DNA of 64,000 bases from Bacillota bacterium (lineage in GTDB: Bacteria > Bacillota > Clostridia > Lachnospirales > Lachnospiraceae), in the NCBI GenBank assembly GCA_023391695.1, contig JAEWAK010000011.1, positions 15,629-79,628 on the forward strand, in the 5' to 3' direction. Shown one piece after another: positions 24,940-34,261 of this stretch (positions are counted from its first letter, which is position 1; each line of letters opens with the position of its first letter). A model generated the notes under the pieces. It made no database searches, was not told the DNA's origin, and was given only the letters and a program-made list of their open reading frames with translations. A program made the translations under genes and the position numbers.

Positions 24940-25908
24940 TTGAAAACTAAGAAAACAAAAACGAAAAGAGATATATTAAATATTTGTATGAATAATATCG
25001 TATGGATACTGCTTATTGTTTCCATATTAATTATGGGGGTGTTTAAATCATCCTTTTATTCGTTTGGTATCTTGTCTAATATATTGGTTCAGGGAACAGT
25101 TTTAGGTTTACTGGCGGTTGCCGTGTCTATGGTAATCCTCTTAGGTGACATTAATCTGTCTACCGTAGGAACCGCAGGATTTTCAGCACTGATCGGTGTA
25201 ATGCTGATGAAAAACGGCCTGCCTGTTCCTTTGGCTGTTTTGGTTATTCCCCTGGTAGGCGGTCTGATCGGTTTGGTAAACGGATTGATTGTAACAAAGT
25301 TAAAAGCAAATGCTTTAATCGAAACCCTTGCTATGAATATGGTATTGCAGGGTGCATTGCTTGCCATTACCAATGGTAATACCATTTCGCAGCTGCCGGA
25401 CGGGTATAAATATGTCAGCCAGGGAAAAATCGGCATCTTTCCGGTAATGCCCATAGTACTGTTCGTAGTATTTATTATTTTCTATATTATATGGAACAAA
25501 ACAGCTTTCGGACGCAGCTTATTTGCGGTAGGCGGGAATGAACACAGTGCTTATATTGCAGGTATCAACGTAACTGCCATTAAGATAGGCGCATTTGTGA
25601 TCTCCGGATTATTATCGGGTTTGGCAGGATATCTGTTATCCGGTTATATGGGAGCAGTAACCTCTTCCTTTGGAAAGTCTTATGAAATGCAGTGTATTGC
25701 GGCGGCCGTTGTAGGAGGTGTCAGCTTAACCGGCGGCAAAGGATCAATTTTAGGAGTTCTTGGCGGAACTTTGCTGCTTACAGTGATCCAGGTGGGTCTT
25801 GCAATTCTTGGAATTCCGTCAACAATGATAACCTTAGCCGGCGGCTTGATGATATTTGTAGCTGTAATTATTGATGCATCCCGTAATATGTATCAGGCAG
25901 GAAAATAA
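24940..25908 (+). CDS. Sugar ABC transporter permease (RbsC type)
   Basis: Membrane protein of 322 residues with 8-10 hydrophobic segments and the BPD_transp_2 fold; SAYIAGINVTAIKIGAFVISG is the loop that docks on the ATPase. The start is TTG 24940 with GGGAG about 10 nt upstream, 4 nt after the ATPase stop, so the genes are coupled. It is probably a homodimeric pore for the sugar bound by the lipoprotein at 22073. A 172-bp inverted-repeat element begins 2 nt after its stop. Confidence 0.9.
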   Translation: MKTKKTKTKRDILNICMNNIVWILLIVSILIMGVFKSSFYSFGILSNILVQGTVLGLLAVAVSMVILLGDINLSTVGTAGFSALIGVMLMKNGLPVPLAVLVIPLVGGLIGLVNGLIVTKLKANALIETLAMNMVLQGALLAITNGNTISQLPDGYKYVSQGKIGIFPVMPIVLFVVFIIFYIIWNKTAFGRSLFAVGGNEHSAYIAGINVTAIKIGAFVISGLLSGLAGYLLSGYMGAVTSSFGKSYEMQCIAAAVVGGVSLTGGKGSILGVLGGTLLLTVIQVGLAILGIPSTMITLAGGLMIFVAVIIDASRNMYQAGK

Positions 25909-25909
25909 T

Positions 25910-26081
25910 GTTACTGTTCACATCCCTGCAAAAGCAGCAGTGTTGTGAACAATAACGCGCTTCGCGATGTACACAAAACGCAAAGACAGCGTTTTGGCGC
26001 GGCAATCCTCCGGTTTTCTGTGACTTCCGCTCCGCTTCACTCACAAAAAGCACGTCGCGTGTACAGGCAGTGAACAGTAAC
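25910..26081. mobile_element. 172-bp inverted-repeat element with GTTACTGTTCAC ends
   Basis: GTTACTGTTCAC at 25910-25921 and its exact complement at 26070-26081 bound the element; a third, near-identical GTGAACAATAAC lies at 25945-25956. The interior holds short stems (CGCGCTTCGCG, AAAACGC/GCGTTTT, GTGA...TCAC). There is no ORF. It fills most of the 333-bp gap between the permease and ROK genes; the rest (26082-26241) holds only the ROK leader. Confidence 0.55.
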
Positions 26082-26241
26082 AAAATAACTTCTCCTTTTC
26101 ATTATTGAGCTTTTGTGTTATACTTTTCGTGATATGGAATTACTGTTTTTACAGGTAGAAAAGGGACTTTTGGACTCTGATCCGTTCTATCATTATAAGA
26201 AAAGAAGAATATATGAATACGAAAAAATGCTGGAGAATTAA

Positions 26242-27363
26242 ATGAATATTTTCGACATTAAGCAAAACAATCGGAAAAAGATATATTTTTATATCCGAAA
26301 AAAGAATTTAGCAACAAAGCAGGATATCGCCTATGATTTGCAGCTGAGTCTGCCTACGGTTACGCAGAATTTGGAGTATTTGGTTAAACAGGGGCTGATA
26401 GGTTCTGAATACAAAGTAGCGAATAAATCAGGCGGTAGAAAGCCGGTTGCTTATTCTTATATTGCTGATGCAAAAGTTTCAATCGGACTGGATATTACAA
26501 AACATCATATTAAAAGTATTATTATAGATTTAGATGGCAATGTTGTGAAATATATTTATAAAAGGCAGAACTACCGGCGGGACGACGAATATTTAAAGCT
26601 TCTGGGAGAGGCGGTAGAGACGATTATAGAAAGCGTGCAGCTGGACAGAAAAAAAATATTGGGAGTGGGAATCGCCATGCCTGGGCTTATCAACCAGGTG
26701 GAAGGTTATGTGATTGACGGCAGGGTAATCGATAATACGGGAATGAGCTGCGAAGACTTTGCAAAGTATATACCGTATCCCGCCAAATTGATTCATGACT
26801 CCAATGCTTCCGGCTTTTCTGAAATCTGGATGTCTTCTGATATACATGATGCTTTTTATATCAGTTTATGTAATAGTGTGGGCGGTTCTGTTTTGCTGAA
26901 TGACAACGTATATATGGGGGACGGTTTATACAGCGGTGAAATCGGACACTTAAATCTGATACCGAATGGGGAACCCTGTTATTGCGGACAAAAAGGGTGC
27001 TTTGATGCATACTGTAATGCGGAACGCCTTGCTAATTATGCCGGAGGCGACCTGGAATTGTTTTTCCAAAGGCTGGGGCAGGGAGAGGAAGAACTTCAGA
27101 AAGTATGGGAGGAATACCTGGATTATTTAGCCACGGCAGTGAATGATATCAGAATGCTTTTTGGATGCACCGTTATTTTAGGGGGATATGTAGGAGCATA
27201 TATGAAAGATTATATGGAGGCATTGTATAAAAAAGTAGATGCCAAAAGCCCCTTCGGGGAGGAAACCTCCAGTTACTTGATCCCCTGCAAAAATAAGATA
27301 GAGTCCGTAGCAACAGGAGCCGCACTCTATTTTGTGGAAGAGTTTTTTAAAAATTTATGTTAG
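26242..27363 (+). CDS. ROK-family transcriptional regulator
   Basis: A 373-residue repressor-type ROK protein. The N-terminal winged HTH (ATKQDIAYDLQLSLPTVTQNLEYLVKQGLI, about 23-53) precedes a sugar-kinase-like domain with GLDITKHHIKSIIIDLDGN, the DSNASGFSE catalytic-like region, and the zinc-site CYCGQKGCFDAY. Such proteins (XylR, NagC type) sense a sugar and control local uptake genes, here the upstream SDR-kinase-importer set. The start ATG overlaps the stop of an 10-codon frame (26213-26245). A terminator follows. Confidence 0.92.
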   Translation: MNIFDIKQNNRKKIYFYIRKKNLATKQDIAYDLQLSLPTVTQNLEYLVKQGLIGSEYKVANKSGGRKPVAYSYIADAKVSIGLDITKHHIKSIIIDLDGNVVKYIYKRQNYRRDDEYLKLLGEAVETIIESVQLDRKKILGVGIAMPGLINQVEGYVIDGRVIDNTGMSCEDFAKYIPYPAKLIHDSNASGFSEIWMSSDIHDAFYISLCNSVGGSVLLNDNVYMGDGLYSGEIGHLNLIPNGEPCYCGQKGCFDAYCNAERLANYAGGDLELFFQRLGQGEEELQKVWEEYLDYLATAVNDIRMLFGCTVILGGYVGAYMKDYMEALYKKVDAKSPFGEETSSYLIPCKNKIESVATGAALYFVEEFFKNLC

Positions 27364-27374
27364 AAAAGTATTTC

Positions 27375-27429
27375 AGCCGGAATTAAAACTTAGCCTGATC
27401 GGTAGGTCTGCTTAAGTTTAATTCCGGCT
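27375..27429. terminator. Bidirectional terminator between ROK gene and convergent importer operon
   Basis: AGCCGGAATTAAAACTTA (27375-27392) pairs with TAAGTTTAATTCCGGCT (27413-27429), one bulged base, followed by GTTTTAA. It separates the ROK gene from the leftward permease gene. Confidence 0.75.
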
Positions 27430-27447
27430 GTTTTAAGTATTAGGAAA

Positions 27448-28299
27448 TTATCCTTTGATACCTGTTGAAGCAATACCTTCCACCAGGTACTTCTGCATGG
27501 TCAGAAATATTACAAAGATAGGAAGCAATGACAGTGTCGCCATTGCAAACATTGCGCCCCAGTCAGAACCTGCGGTGGGGTCTGCAAACATTTTAAGTGC
27601 ATAGCTTACCGGATACGTTAATGGATCGCTTAAATAGATCAGCGCTGATAGAAAGTCATCCCACCTCCACATAAAGGAAAAAATGGCACTTGTAACTAAG
27701 GATGGCTTTATAAGGGGGAGTATAATTCTAAAAAAGATTGTATAAACACTGCACCCGTCCATATTGGCCGCCTCATCAAGGTCCATGGGAATTCCTTTGA
27801 TAAACTGGATATTTAAGAATATAAAAAATCCCTGGCCTAGAAATTGTGGTACAATAATCGGTAAATAACTTCCCACCCATCCTAAACGGTTAAATAGGAT
27901 ATACTGGGGAATCATAATTACCTGAAAGGGAAGCATCATTGCTAAAAGCATACAGGAAAACCACAGGCTTTTCAGTTTGAAATCACATCTTGCAAAGCCA
28001 TAGGCAACAACGGCGGAAGAAGCAACGGCGCCGATGGTCGAAAGACCGGCTATGATAAAGGAATTTTTAAAAAATATTCCGAAGGAGTACCCGCCGAAGC
28101 CTTCCCAGCCGGTTATATAATTTTTCAGGGTAAATGTTTTAGGGAACAGATGCTGTGCCGTTTTTAAAATCTCATTTGTGTCTTTAAAAGAGCTGAGAGC
28201 CATCCAAAGCACCGGATATATCATGACTACGGCAAACAGGAATGTAAACACATGATAAATTACTTTGGTTACCCTTCTTTTTATAATGTAATTATTCAT
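27448..28299 (-). CDS. Carbohydrate ABC transporter permease (MalG type)
   Basis: Inner permease of 283 residues from ATG 28299 (AGAGAGG at 8 nt); a GTG at 28308 lies within that ribosome site. Six membrane segments and the EAA loop (DEAANMDGCSVYTIFFRIILPLIKP) for ATPase docking are clear. It is the last gene of the SBP-MalF-MalG importer, read leftward. As usual for CUT1 systems, no ATPase is encoded locally; a shared MsmX-like ATPase elsewhere is presumed. Confidence 0.92.
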   Translation of the reverse strand: MNNYIIKRRVTKVIYHVFTFLFAVVMIYPVLWMALSSFKDTNEILKTAQHLFPKTFTLKNYITGWEGFGGYSFGIFFKNSFIIAGLSTIGAVASSAVVAYGFARCDFKLKSLWFSCMLLAMMLPFQVIMIPQYILFNRLGWVGSYLPIIVPQFLGQGFFIFLNIQFIKGIPMDLDEAANMDGCSVYTIFFRIILPLIKPSLVTSAIFSFMWRWDDFLSALIYLSDPLTYPVSYALKMFADPTAGSDWGAMFAMATLSLLPIFVIFLTMQKYLVEGIASTGIKG

Positions 28300-28304
28300 A
28301 AGTT

Positions 28305-29234
28305 TCACCTCTCTGCTTCATAATATACCCACCTCTTTTGTGTCCGGAATAAAACAAAAGTAATGAGACCTACAAAAAGAACCATAACCCATGCCATGGC
28401 ACAGCCATACCCTAATTTGCCGTAGCTAAAGGAATTCTGGTACATGTACACGGTGTAGAACAGGGTAGTATCCCTGGGCTTTCCCTGTGTGATGATATAG
28501 CTTTGGGTAAATGCCATAAATCCGTTTATGATCTGGTTAATCAGGTTGAAGAAAATAGTCGGTGTAAGCATTGGCAGCGTAATTTTGATAAAACGGTATA
28601 TACCGCCTGCACCGTCTACTTTAGCCGATTCATATAAGCTTACCGGAATCTGTTTCAGGCCGGATAAAAATATCAGCATGGACGAACCAAACTGCCATAT
28701 GGCCAAAACAATCAGGGTCCAGATTGCCGTATCTGTCTGTCCAAGCCAGGCAACCGTACTGTTAATCCCGACCGACTGCAGCAGTGCATTAAACACACCG
28801 TCACTGGCAAACATCCGCTTCCATAATATTGCCACCGCCACACTTGAGCCGATGATGGAAGGCAGGTAATAGACCGCACGGTAAAATCCGGACAGCTTTG
28901 AGGATTTTACTAAGAGCATTGCAACAATAAGTGCCATTATTAATCTAAGGGGAACTGAAAATACGACATAATACAGGGTTGCACCAAAGGATTTCCAAAA
29001 GGTAGGATCCTTCGTGAACATGGTTATGTAGTTCTCAAGGCCGATAAATGCCGGAGTTTTTAAAATATTATATCGCATAAAGGAAAATCCGAACGAAAAA
29101 ATCATGGGCAGAACAATGAAACCGAAAAATCCTATCAGGAAGGGCAGGATAAATACATATCCTGCAACTTCCTTACTGTTCATGGTCTGGCCAAAGGTCC
29201 TTTTACGTTTCGGAGGCATATTATTTTTTCTCAA
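28305..29234 (-). CDS. Carbohydrate ABC transporter permease (MalF type)
   Basis: Permease of 309 residues from TTG 29234, chosen because GGAG lies 9 nt upstream; TTG 29249 and ATG 29219 are alternatives. Six membrane segments and the EAA loop (YESAKVDGAGGIYRFIKITLPMLTP) mark the MalF/UgpA family. Its stop lies within the ribosome site of the MalG-type gene, giving tight coupling. With the binding protein and MalG-type partner it imports oligosaccharides, plausibly pectin fragments given the GH88/105 gene in the neighbouring divergent operon. Confidence 0.92.
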   Translation of the reverse strand: MRKNNMPPKRKRTFGQTMNSKEVAGYVFILPFLIGFFGFIVLPMIFSFGFSFMRYNILKTPAFIGLENYITMFTKDPTFWKSFGATLYYVVFSVPLRLIMALIVAMLLVKSSKLSGFYRAVYYLPSIIGSSVAVAILWKRMFASDGVFNALLQSVGINSTVAWLGQTDTAIWTLIVLAIWQFGSSMLIFLSGLKQIPVSLYESAKVDGAGGIYRFIKITLPMLTPTIFFNLINQIINGFMAFTQSYIITQGKPRDTTLFYTVYMYQNSFSYGKLGYGCAMAWVMVLFVGLITFVLFRTQKRWVYYEAER

Positions 29235-29264
29235 TGAAATTATCTCCAATCTGTTAAAAGTCTT

Positions 29265-30581
29265 CTACTTGGCTGCTTCCTCCAAAATCTGTTTGGAGTT
29301 GGTAACAAATTCATTTGCTGCATCTTCCGCATTAATTTCACCGTAGCGGAGGGTCTCTACCATCTTTTTGCCGAACTCTTCTACTTCATTGGAGCCGGAC
29401 GGATTAGGAGCATCGATCGGTTCCGCAATCTTGGTTACTTTCGCAATGTAATCGAATACCTGGGCTGTTACTTCATCCACCTTACCCTTCACAAAATCCG
29501 CAATTTTTGTGTTAACCGGGATTCCGCGTTCAGCCATTAAAATCTCATTTGCTTCTTCACTGTTTATGAACCAGTCAATAAATTTTGCTGCGGCTTCCTT
29601 ATTTTTGGAAGTCTCCGCTATGGAGAAAAAGAGGCTTGGCTTCAAATAGATCGGCTGCTTTACGGCATCTGCAGTAGTGGGATACATACAGATTCCAAGA
29701 TCCCTTCCGGCAGCTGCCGAGATACTGATAAACTGGTTGGAGAAGGAGAAATCGTTCCAGGTGGTCTGGTCTATGATCGGTTTGGTCTCAACCACATCCG
29801 GATTTTTTTCTACCAGTAAATTTACCGGAATGCTGAATTCAGCATTAGTAAACTTATCTACATTGGCAAAATGTAACAAGCTTATATCGGCTTTTCCTTC
29901 TTTCAGCAGGTCGTATAAATGAGAGTCGGCCGTTCTGGCGAGAATTTGCATCATATTGATGCCGCCGTCAAAATAGGTCTTAACACCGGTTTTTTCATAG
30001 ATTGTCTGGCCAATATCATATAACTCGTCGATGGTTGGCTGTTCCGGAATTGTAACACCTGCTTTTTTTACTACTTCTTTGTCATAAACCATCATAGGTG
30101 CATTGCTGCCCAGGCTGAGAGCGTATATCCCGCCGTCAATTTTACCGCTTTCGATAATACTTTCCGGTATATTGGACGTATCAATGGTTCCGTCCTGAAT
30201 AAATGTACTTAAGTCTGCCAGCTGGTTGCTTCCCTTAAACTGGTTGATGTAAGCATAATCCTGCTGCATAATATCAGGCAGGTTTCCGCCGGCCGCCATT
30301 GTGGAAACTTTGTCCCAATAACCGGACCAGTCCGTAAATTCCGTTTTAATTGTTACGTTGGGATTATTTGTCATGTATAATTCCACTGCTTTTTGTGTCA
30401 GATCGTTTCTTGTCTGGTTTCCCCACCAAACCAGGCTTAAAGTTACTTTTTTTTCACCGGAAGATGTATTCTCCGCAGTTTTGGTATTGTTCGTCGGTGA
30501 TGTCTTGTTTATGCTGCATCCTGCCAGGAGTCCCGTAACCATTACGGTCAGCATAAGTAAAGATAAAAATTTCTTTTTCAT
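29265..30581 (-). CDS. Extracellular sugar-binding lipoprotein (family 1 SBP)
   Basis: Binding protein of 438 residues with signal peptide and lipobox LLAGC (Cys22), then a Ser/Thr-Asn linker and a family 1 solute-binding fold (LVWWGNQTRNDLTQKAVELY; NLPDIMQQDYAYINQF). The ATG at 30581 has AAAGGAGG at 8 nt. It is the first gene of the leftward importer operon and is divergent from the YesM-type sensor kinase 242 bp away, which likely controls it. Length and arrangement fit oligosaccharide binding. Confidence 0.92.
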   Translation of the reverse strand: MKKKFLSLLMLTVMVTGLLAGCSINKTSPTNNTKTAENTSSGEKKVTLSLVWWGNQTRNDLTQKAVELYMTNNPNVTIKTEFTDWSGYWDKVSTMAAGGNLPDIMQQDYAYINQFKGSNQLADLSTFIQDGTIDTSNIPESIIESGKIDGGIYALSLGSNAPMMVYDKEVVKKAGVTIPEQPTIDELYDIGQTIYEKTGVKTYFDGGINMMQILARTADSHLYDLLKEGKADISLLHFANVDKFTNAEFSIPVNLLVEKNPDVVETKPIIDQTTWNDFSFSNQFISISAAAGRDLGICMYPTTADAVKQPIYLKPSLFFSIAETSKNKEAAAKFIDWFINSEEANEILMAERGIPVNTKIADFVKGKVDEVTAQVFDYIAKVTKIAEPIDAPNPSGSNEVEEFGKKMVETLRYGEINAEDAANEFVTNSKQILEEAAK

Positions 30582-30823
30582 TCAAATACCTCCTTTGTAA
30601 TTTTTGCTAAGGCAATGTTACCAGTAAATGTGCCCGCAGCCCGGAAAAACCCGCATTGTGAGTTTCTTCAGGTTGTATTGTAATTATATTACATAGTGCA
30701 CAAAAGTAAATTTAAAAAATGGCTTTTTATAGGTTAAAAAAACGCTTTTTTGCGAATTTTTGGGAAAAACCCTTTATTTTGTTTGTCGATTTTTATATAA
30801 TTTGCTTATGAGGAGGTGGACAA

Positions 30824-32569
30824 TTGTATCATATAAAAAAACTATTGGACTGCTATGTCAATCTGCCCTTAAAGAAAAAAATAATTGGGATTGTTTATAT
30901 CTCTTTTCTATTCCTTGGCATCGGTTTTTTCATCAATCTGCACAAACTGACGGATTATTATGACCGGGATATGTATCAGGCCAATGCACAGCTATTGGAT
31001 AATGTTATATCCAATATCGAGTCGGAAATGGCTGCAATTTCCAATATGTCGGATTATATCATTGCGGATAATGTCATACAGGTAAGTCTTACCAGGCTGG
31101 CGGATTCCAACAATAAGTCGGCATCTTACAGGAGGGATGCCTATGAAGCACTGTATACCTATATGTTCTTAAATGATTATATCCGATCCATTACTCTGGT
31201 GACCGGTGATTCTGTTATTACAATGGGAGATTCCCTGGAGGAATCCGAACTGGATCTTGACAAGATCAATGAACAGGCAGCAGATGCCAATGGGGGAACC
31301 CTGTGGATTTCCGATAAGGCAACAAACTATTCCAGCTTTTGTGTCCGTCAGATCAGGCAGAAGAAATATCTGAATCTTAGAAAATTGGGTACTTTATATA
31401 TAAAAGCGGATTTGGACAGTATTATTGCCGATGCCCTGGAAAATGCAGGGTATACGCCGGATATCACGGAATTTTTTCTGTATCATGAGGGGGATCAGAT
31501 TTATCCGGAAAAAGCGGTTTATGAACAGAGTAGGATAACGGAAAAAAATTTAACCGAGAACTATCGGGTCGAAAGCATTGACGGGAAGAAAAAGTTTATC
31601 ATTTACGGCAATATGAATTATGTCCCATGGAATTATTATTATTTCAGGGATTATAACCGGTTATTTTACCAGGCGACCCAGGTTAAACTGTCAGCGGTAT
31701 TACTGACGGCGGCTTTTTTAATTATATCCGTAATTTTTTCAAACATTTTACTGAAAAACATCTTTAAGCATTTTGATTATTTAATCCATAAAATGAAAGA
31801 ATTCGGCGGGGAACCTGCCCTCCCGACGGCTAACAAGTATAACTATCTGGGCCGGCAGGACGAAATCGGGCGGCTCCACCGCACCTTTGACGAAATGACC
31901 ATAAAGGTGAAAACCTTGCTTGATGAGAATTACGATAAGCAGCTGCTTTTAAAGGATGCTACCATAAAAATCCTGGAACAGCAGATAAATCCGCATTTTC
32001 TGTATAATACCCTGGATACGATCAATTTAATGGCCCAGATGGAGGGAAACGAAGAAATTTCCACCATGGTTTTATCCCTGGGCAATTTATTCCGGGCTTC
32101 CATTATGCAGCAAAAGGATCTGATACCGCTGGAGGAGGAACTTGAATTTTTAAACAGTTATATCCAGATCCAAAAAATACGGTTTAAGGACCGGTTACAG
32201 ATTACAATCGACATTCCGGAAAAGTACAGTAAAATACTTGTCCCCAAACTGAGCATACAGCCGTTGGTGGAAAATGCATTAAAGCATTCCATGGAATTCA
32301 GTTTTGAACCTTGTGAAATTTTTCTGACCTTAAGTGAGAAAGAGGAGTGTTACCAGCTTAAAGTTGCCAATACGGGCTCTTATTTTGAAAACGACCTGCT
32401 GGACAAAATCCGCCAGAATACATTAAAGCCACTGGGAACCGGCGTTGGTTTAATGAATATTGATTCCCGCCTGCGTCTGCTGTTCGGCGAAGAATATGGT
32501 TTGTCCTTTCTCAACCGGGACAATATGGCAATTGTATTATTACAGATACCAAAGGAAACCTCAATATAG
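30824..32569 (+). CDS. YesM-type sensor histidine kinase
   Basis: Membrane kinase of 581 residues from TTG 30824 with AGGAGGTGG upstream. Membrane segments at about 21-41 and 289-311 flank a ~245-residue extracellular sensor domain; HAMP follows, then the His_kinase region with EQQINPHFLYNTLD (His391) and an HATPase_c domain (PLVENALKHS, GTGVGLMNI). This class senses extracellular oligosaccharides or the binding protein and signals to an AraC-type response regulator, here the next gene after 163 bp. Confidence 0.92.
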   Translation: MYHIKKLLDCYVNLPLKKKIIGIVYISFLFLGIGFFINLHKLTDYYDRDMYQANAQLLDNVISNIESEMAAISNMSDYIIADNVIQVSLTRLADSNNKSASYRRDAYEALYTYMFLNDYIRSITLVTGDSVITMGDSLEESELDLDKINEQAADANGGTLWISDKATNYSSFCVRQIRQKKYLNLRKLGTLYIKADLDSIIADALENAGYTPDITEFFLYHEGDQIYPEKAVYEQSRITEKNLTENYRVESIDGKKKFIIYGNMNYVPWNYYYFRDYNRLFYQATQVKLSAVLLTAAFLIISVIFSNILLKNIFKHFDYLIHKMKEFGGEPALPTANKYNYLGRQDEIGRLHRTFDEMTIKVKTLLDENYDKQLLLKDATIKILEQQINPHFLYNTLDTINLMAQMEGNEEISTMVLSLGNLFRASIMQQKDLIPLEEELEFLNSYIQIQKIRFKDRLQITIDIPEKYSKILVPKLSIQPLVENALKHSMEFSFEPCEIFLTLSEKEECYQLKVANTGSYFENDLLDKIRQNTLKPLGTGVGLMNIDSRLRLLFGEEYGLSFLNRDNMAIVLLQIPKETSI

Positions 32570-32632
32570 CATCCGGCTCAGACCCAGGTAACTCAGGCTG
32601 GGGTTCGAAAGCCGGGAGATGAGCCGGATGCT
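32569..32632 (+). promoter_or_regulatory. Long hairpin between sensor kinase and response regulator genes
   Basis: GCATCCGGCTCA (32569/70-32580) and TGAGCCGGATGC (32620-32631) form a 12-13 bp stem that starts within the kinase stop codon. The 39-nt loop contains CCCAG/CTGGG and GGTTCGAAAGCC. It lacks a following U-run, so it is more like an mRNA-processing or stabilising structure than a terminator. Confidence 0.45.
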
Positions 32633-32732
32633 GCACCGGTATATCAGCACACGAGAGACGGAGTAGAATAAAGGTTACAATCCAGCCGCAAGGCTTACGT
32701 GTAACGAAATAAAGAAAGGGAGAGAAATAAAT

Positions 32733-34247
32733 ATGTTACTAAGACTGATCATTGTAGACGATGAAGATACCATTCGCAATGCAATTTCCAGGATGATTGA
32801 TTTTAACGCCTTGGGTTATGAACTTGTCGGAACTGCAAGAAATGGAATGGAAGCCATTGATATCATATGTGATAATTTTCCCGATGTGATCATAACTGAC
32901 CTGAAAATGCCGGTATTAAGCGGCCTGGAGCTTATTGAACGAATTTCCTGCCTGGATGCGGATATAGATTATATTATTTTATCCGGGTATGGGGAATTTG
33001 AATTTGCCAAACAGGCAATGAAATACGGCGTACAGAATTACTTATTAAAACCGACGGACAAACAGGAATTAATTAACGCACTGACTGAAATACGCAAAAA
33101 ACGTGATTTAAAAAATGAAAAGGCACATTTTCAGCAGAAACAGATTTTAAATAATGTCCGTTTTCCCATGGAACAATGTTTTTTAATGGAGGCTCTTGAA
33201 GAGAACCAGGATTTCATGAATTGTTTTAATAAATATCAATTCTTGCTGGACTTTCCGGATAATTGTCTGCATGTCTGTATCTGTTCTTTTGTTGAAGACA
33301 GATTTCTGAACGATTTTTTAAAAGACGCCCGTGATATTATATCAAAAGAGAAGCTTCCCCTGTTTTTTCCCATGATAGCTGTCATGAATAGTGTTTTGCT
33401 GATATTTCCCATCGATTCCTTAGGCCAGCAGGATAAATTACGTATGGAATTCGAAGAACTGGAATATAAATCCCAGTCGGTGTCTTTTGCCACTAATTTT
33501 CTCCATTTTAACAGCTGTGCGGAATTATTTGAAACCGTAGTAAAAAAAATCTCCAGATACGGCCAGGTCCTTCTGTTTGATGATAACGGCGGCAAATATG
33601 AAATTTACAATAACCTGACATCGCCCAAGAAAATCAGGGATCTTAAAAATGAGTTAATAACTTCACCTACCCTTTCCGATGCAAATGAATATATCCGTTC
33701 CACATTTTCTTTGGTAGATCAGCCGGAAGCTGCGAAAAACCTGGCGGTGGCACTGTTCCTCCGGCTTGATACCGCTCAGAATGAGGATACTATTGATATT
33801 GCCTGTGATTTTTTCAGAAAGCTGTATTCCTGTACCACAATAGAAGCCATACAGGACTTATTGCAGGGAATTATTATTAAGAACCTCCTGGAGGAACACA
33901 CGGAAGTAAAGAATAAATCCACCATAGCCACTTTAAAGGCCTATGTTAAAATGCATTACAATGCGGAGAATCTTTCCCTGAAATGGCTGGCCGAAAATTA
34001 TCTGTTTATCAGCGTCGGCTACCTGAGCAAACAATTTGTAAAAGAGGAAGGAATGCGGTTTTCGGACTACCTCAACGGACTTCGGATGGAGGAAGCCAAA
34101 AAGCTCCTTTCCCTCTATTCCTTCGATAATGTAAAAGATATTGCCAGACAGGTAGGGTTTGGCAACAATCCCCATTATTTCAGCCAGGTTTTCAAACGTT
34201 ATACAGGGTATACTCCCAGAGAATATCTTGAAAATAAAGAAAAATGA
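32733..34247 (+). CDS. YesN-type response regulator, AraC HTH output
   Basis: A 504-residue regulator. The receiver domain spans 1-120 with Asp56 (ITDLKMP) as phospho-acceptor; a ~270-residue middle region of unknown fold follows; two AraC-type HTH motifs occupy about 405-502 (LSLKWLAENYLFISVGYLSKQF; NVKDIARQVGFGNNPHYFSQVF). It should activate the divergent importer operon and/or the hydrolase genes when phosphorylated by the preceding kinase. Its stop overlaps the ribosome site of the glycoside hydrolase gene. Confidence 0.92.
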   Translation: MLLRLIIVDDEDTIRNAISRMIDFNALGYELVGTARNGMEAIDIICDNFPDVIITDLKMPVLSGLELIERISCLDADIDYIILSGYGEFEFAKQAMKYGVQNYLLKPTDKQELINALTEIRKKRDLKNEKAHFQQKQILNNVRFPMEQCFLMEALEENQDFMNCFNKYQFLLDFPDNCLHVCICSFVEDRFLNDFLKDARDIISKEKLPLFFPMIAVMNSVLLIFPIDSLGQQDKLRMEFEELEYKSQSVSFATNFLHFNSCAELFETVVKKISRYGQVLLFDDNGGKYEIYNNLTSPKKIRDLKNELITSPTLSDANEYIRSTFSLVDQPEAAKNLAVALFLRLDTAQNEDTIDIACDFFRKLYSCTTIEAIQDLLQGIIIKNLLEEHTEVKNKSTIATLKAYVKMHYNAENLSLKWLAENYLFISVGYLSKQFVKEEGMRFSDYLNGLRMEEAKKLLSLYSFDNVKDIARQVGFGNNPHYFSQVFKRYTGYTPREYLENKEK

Positions 34248-34261
34248 AAGGAAAAAACAGT

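Noticed and set aside
32569..32632. tRNA-like sequence (GGTTCGAA loop)
   Set aside because: No acceptor, D- or anticodon arm of tRNA geometry and no CCA-type 3' end; only a hairpin is supported.
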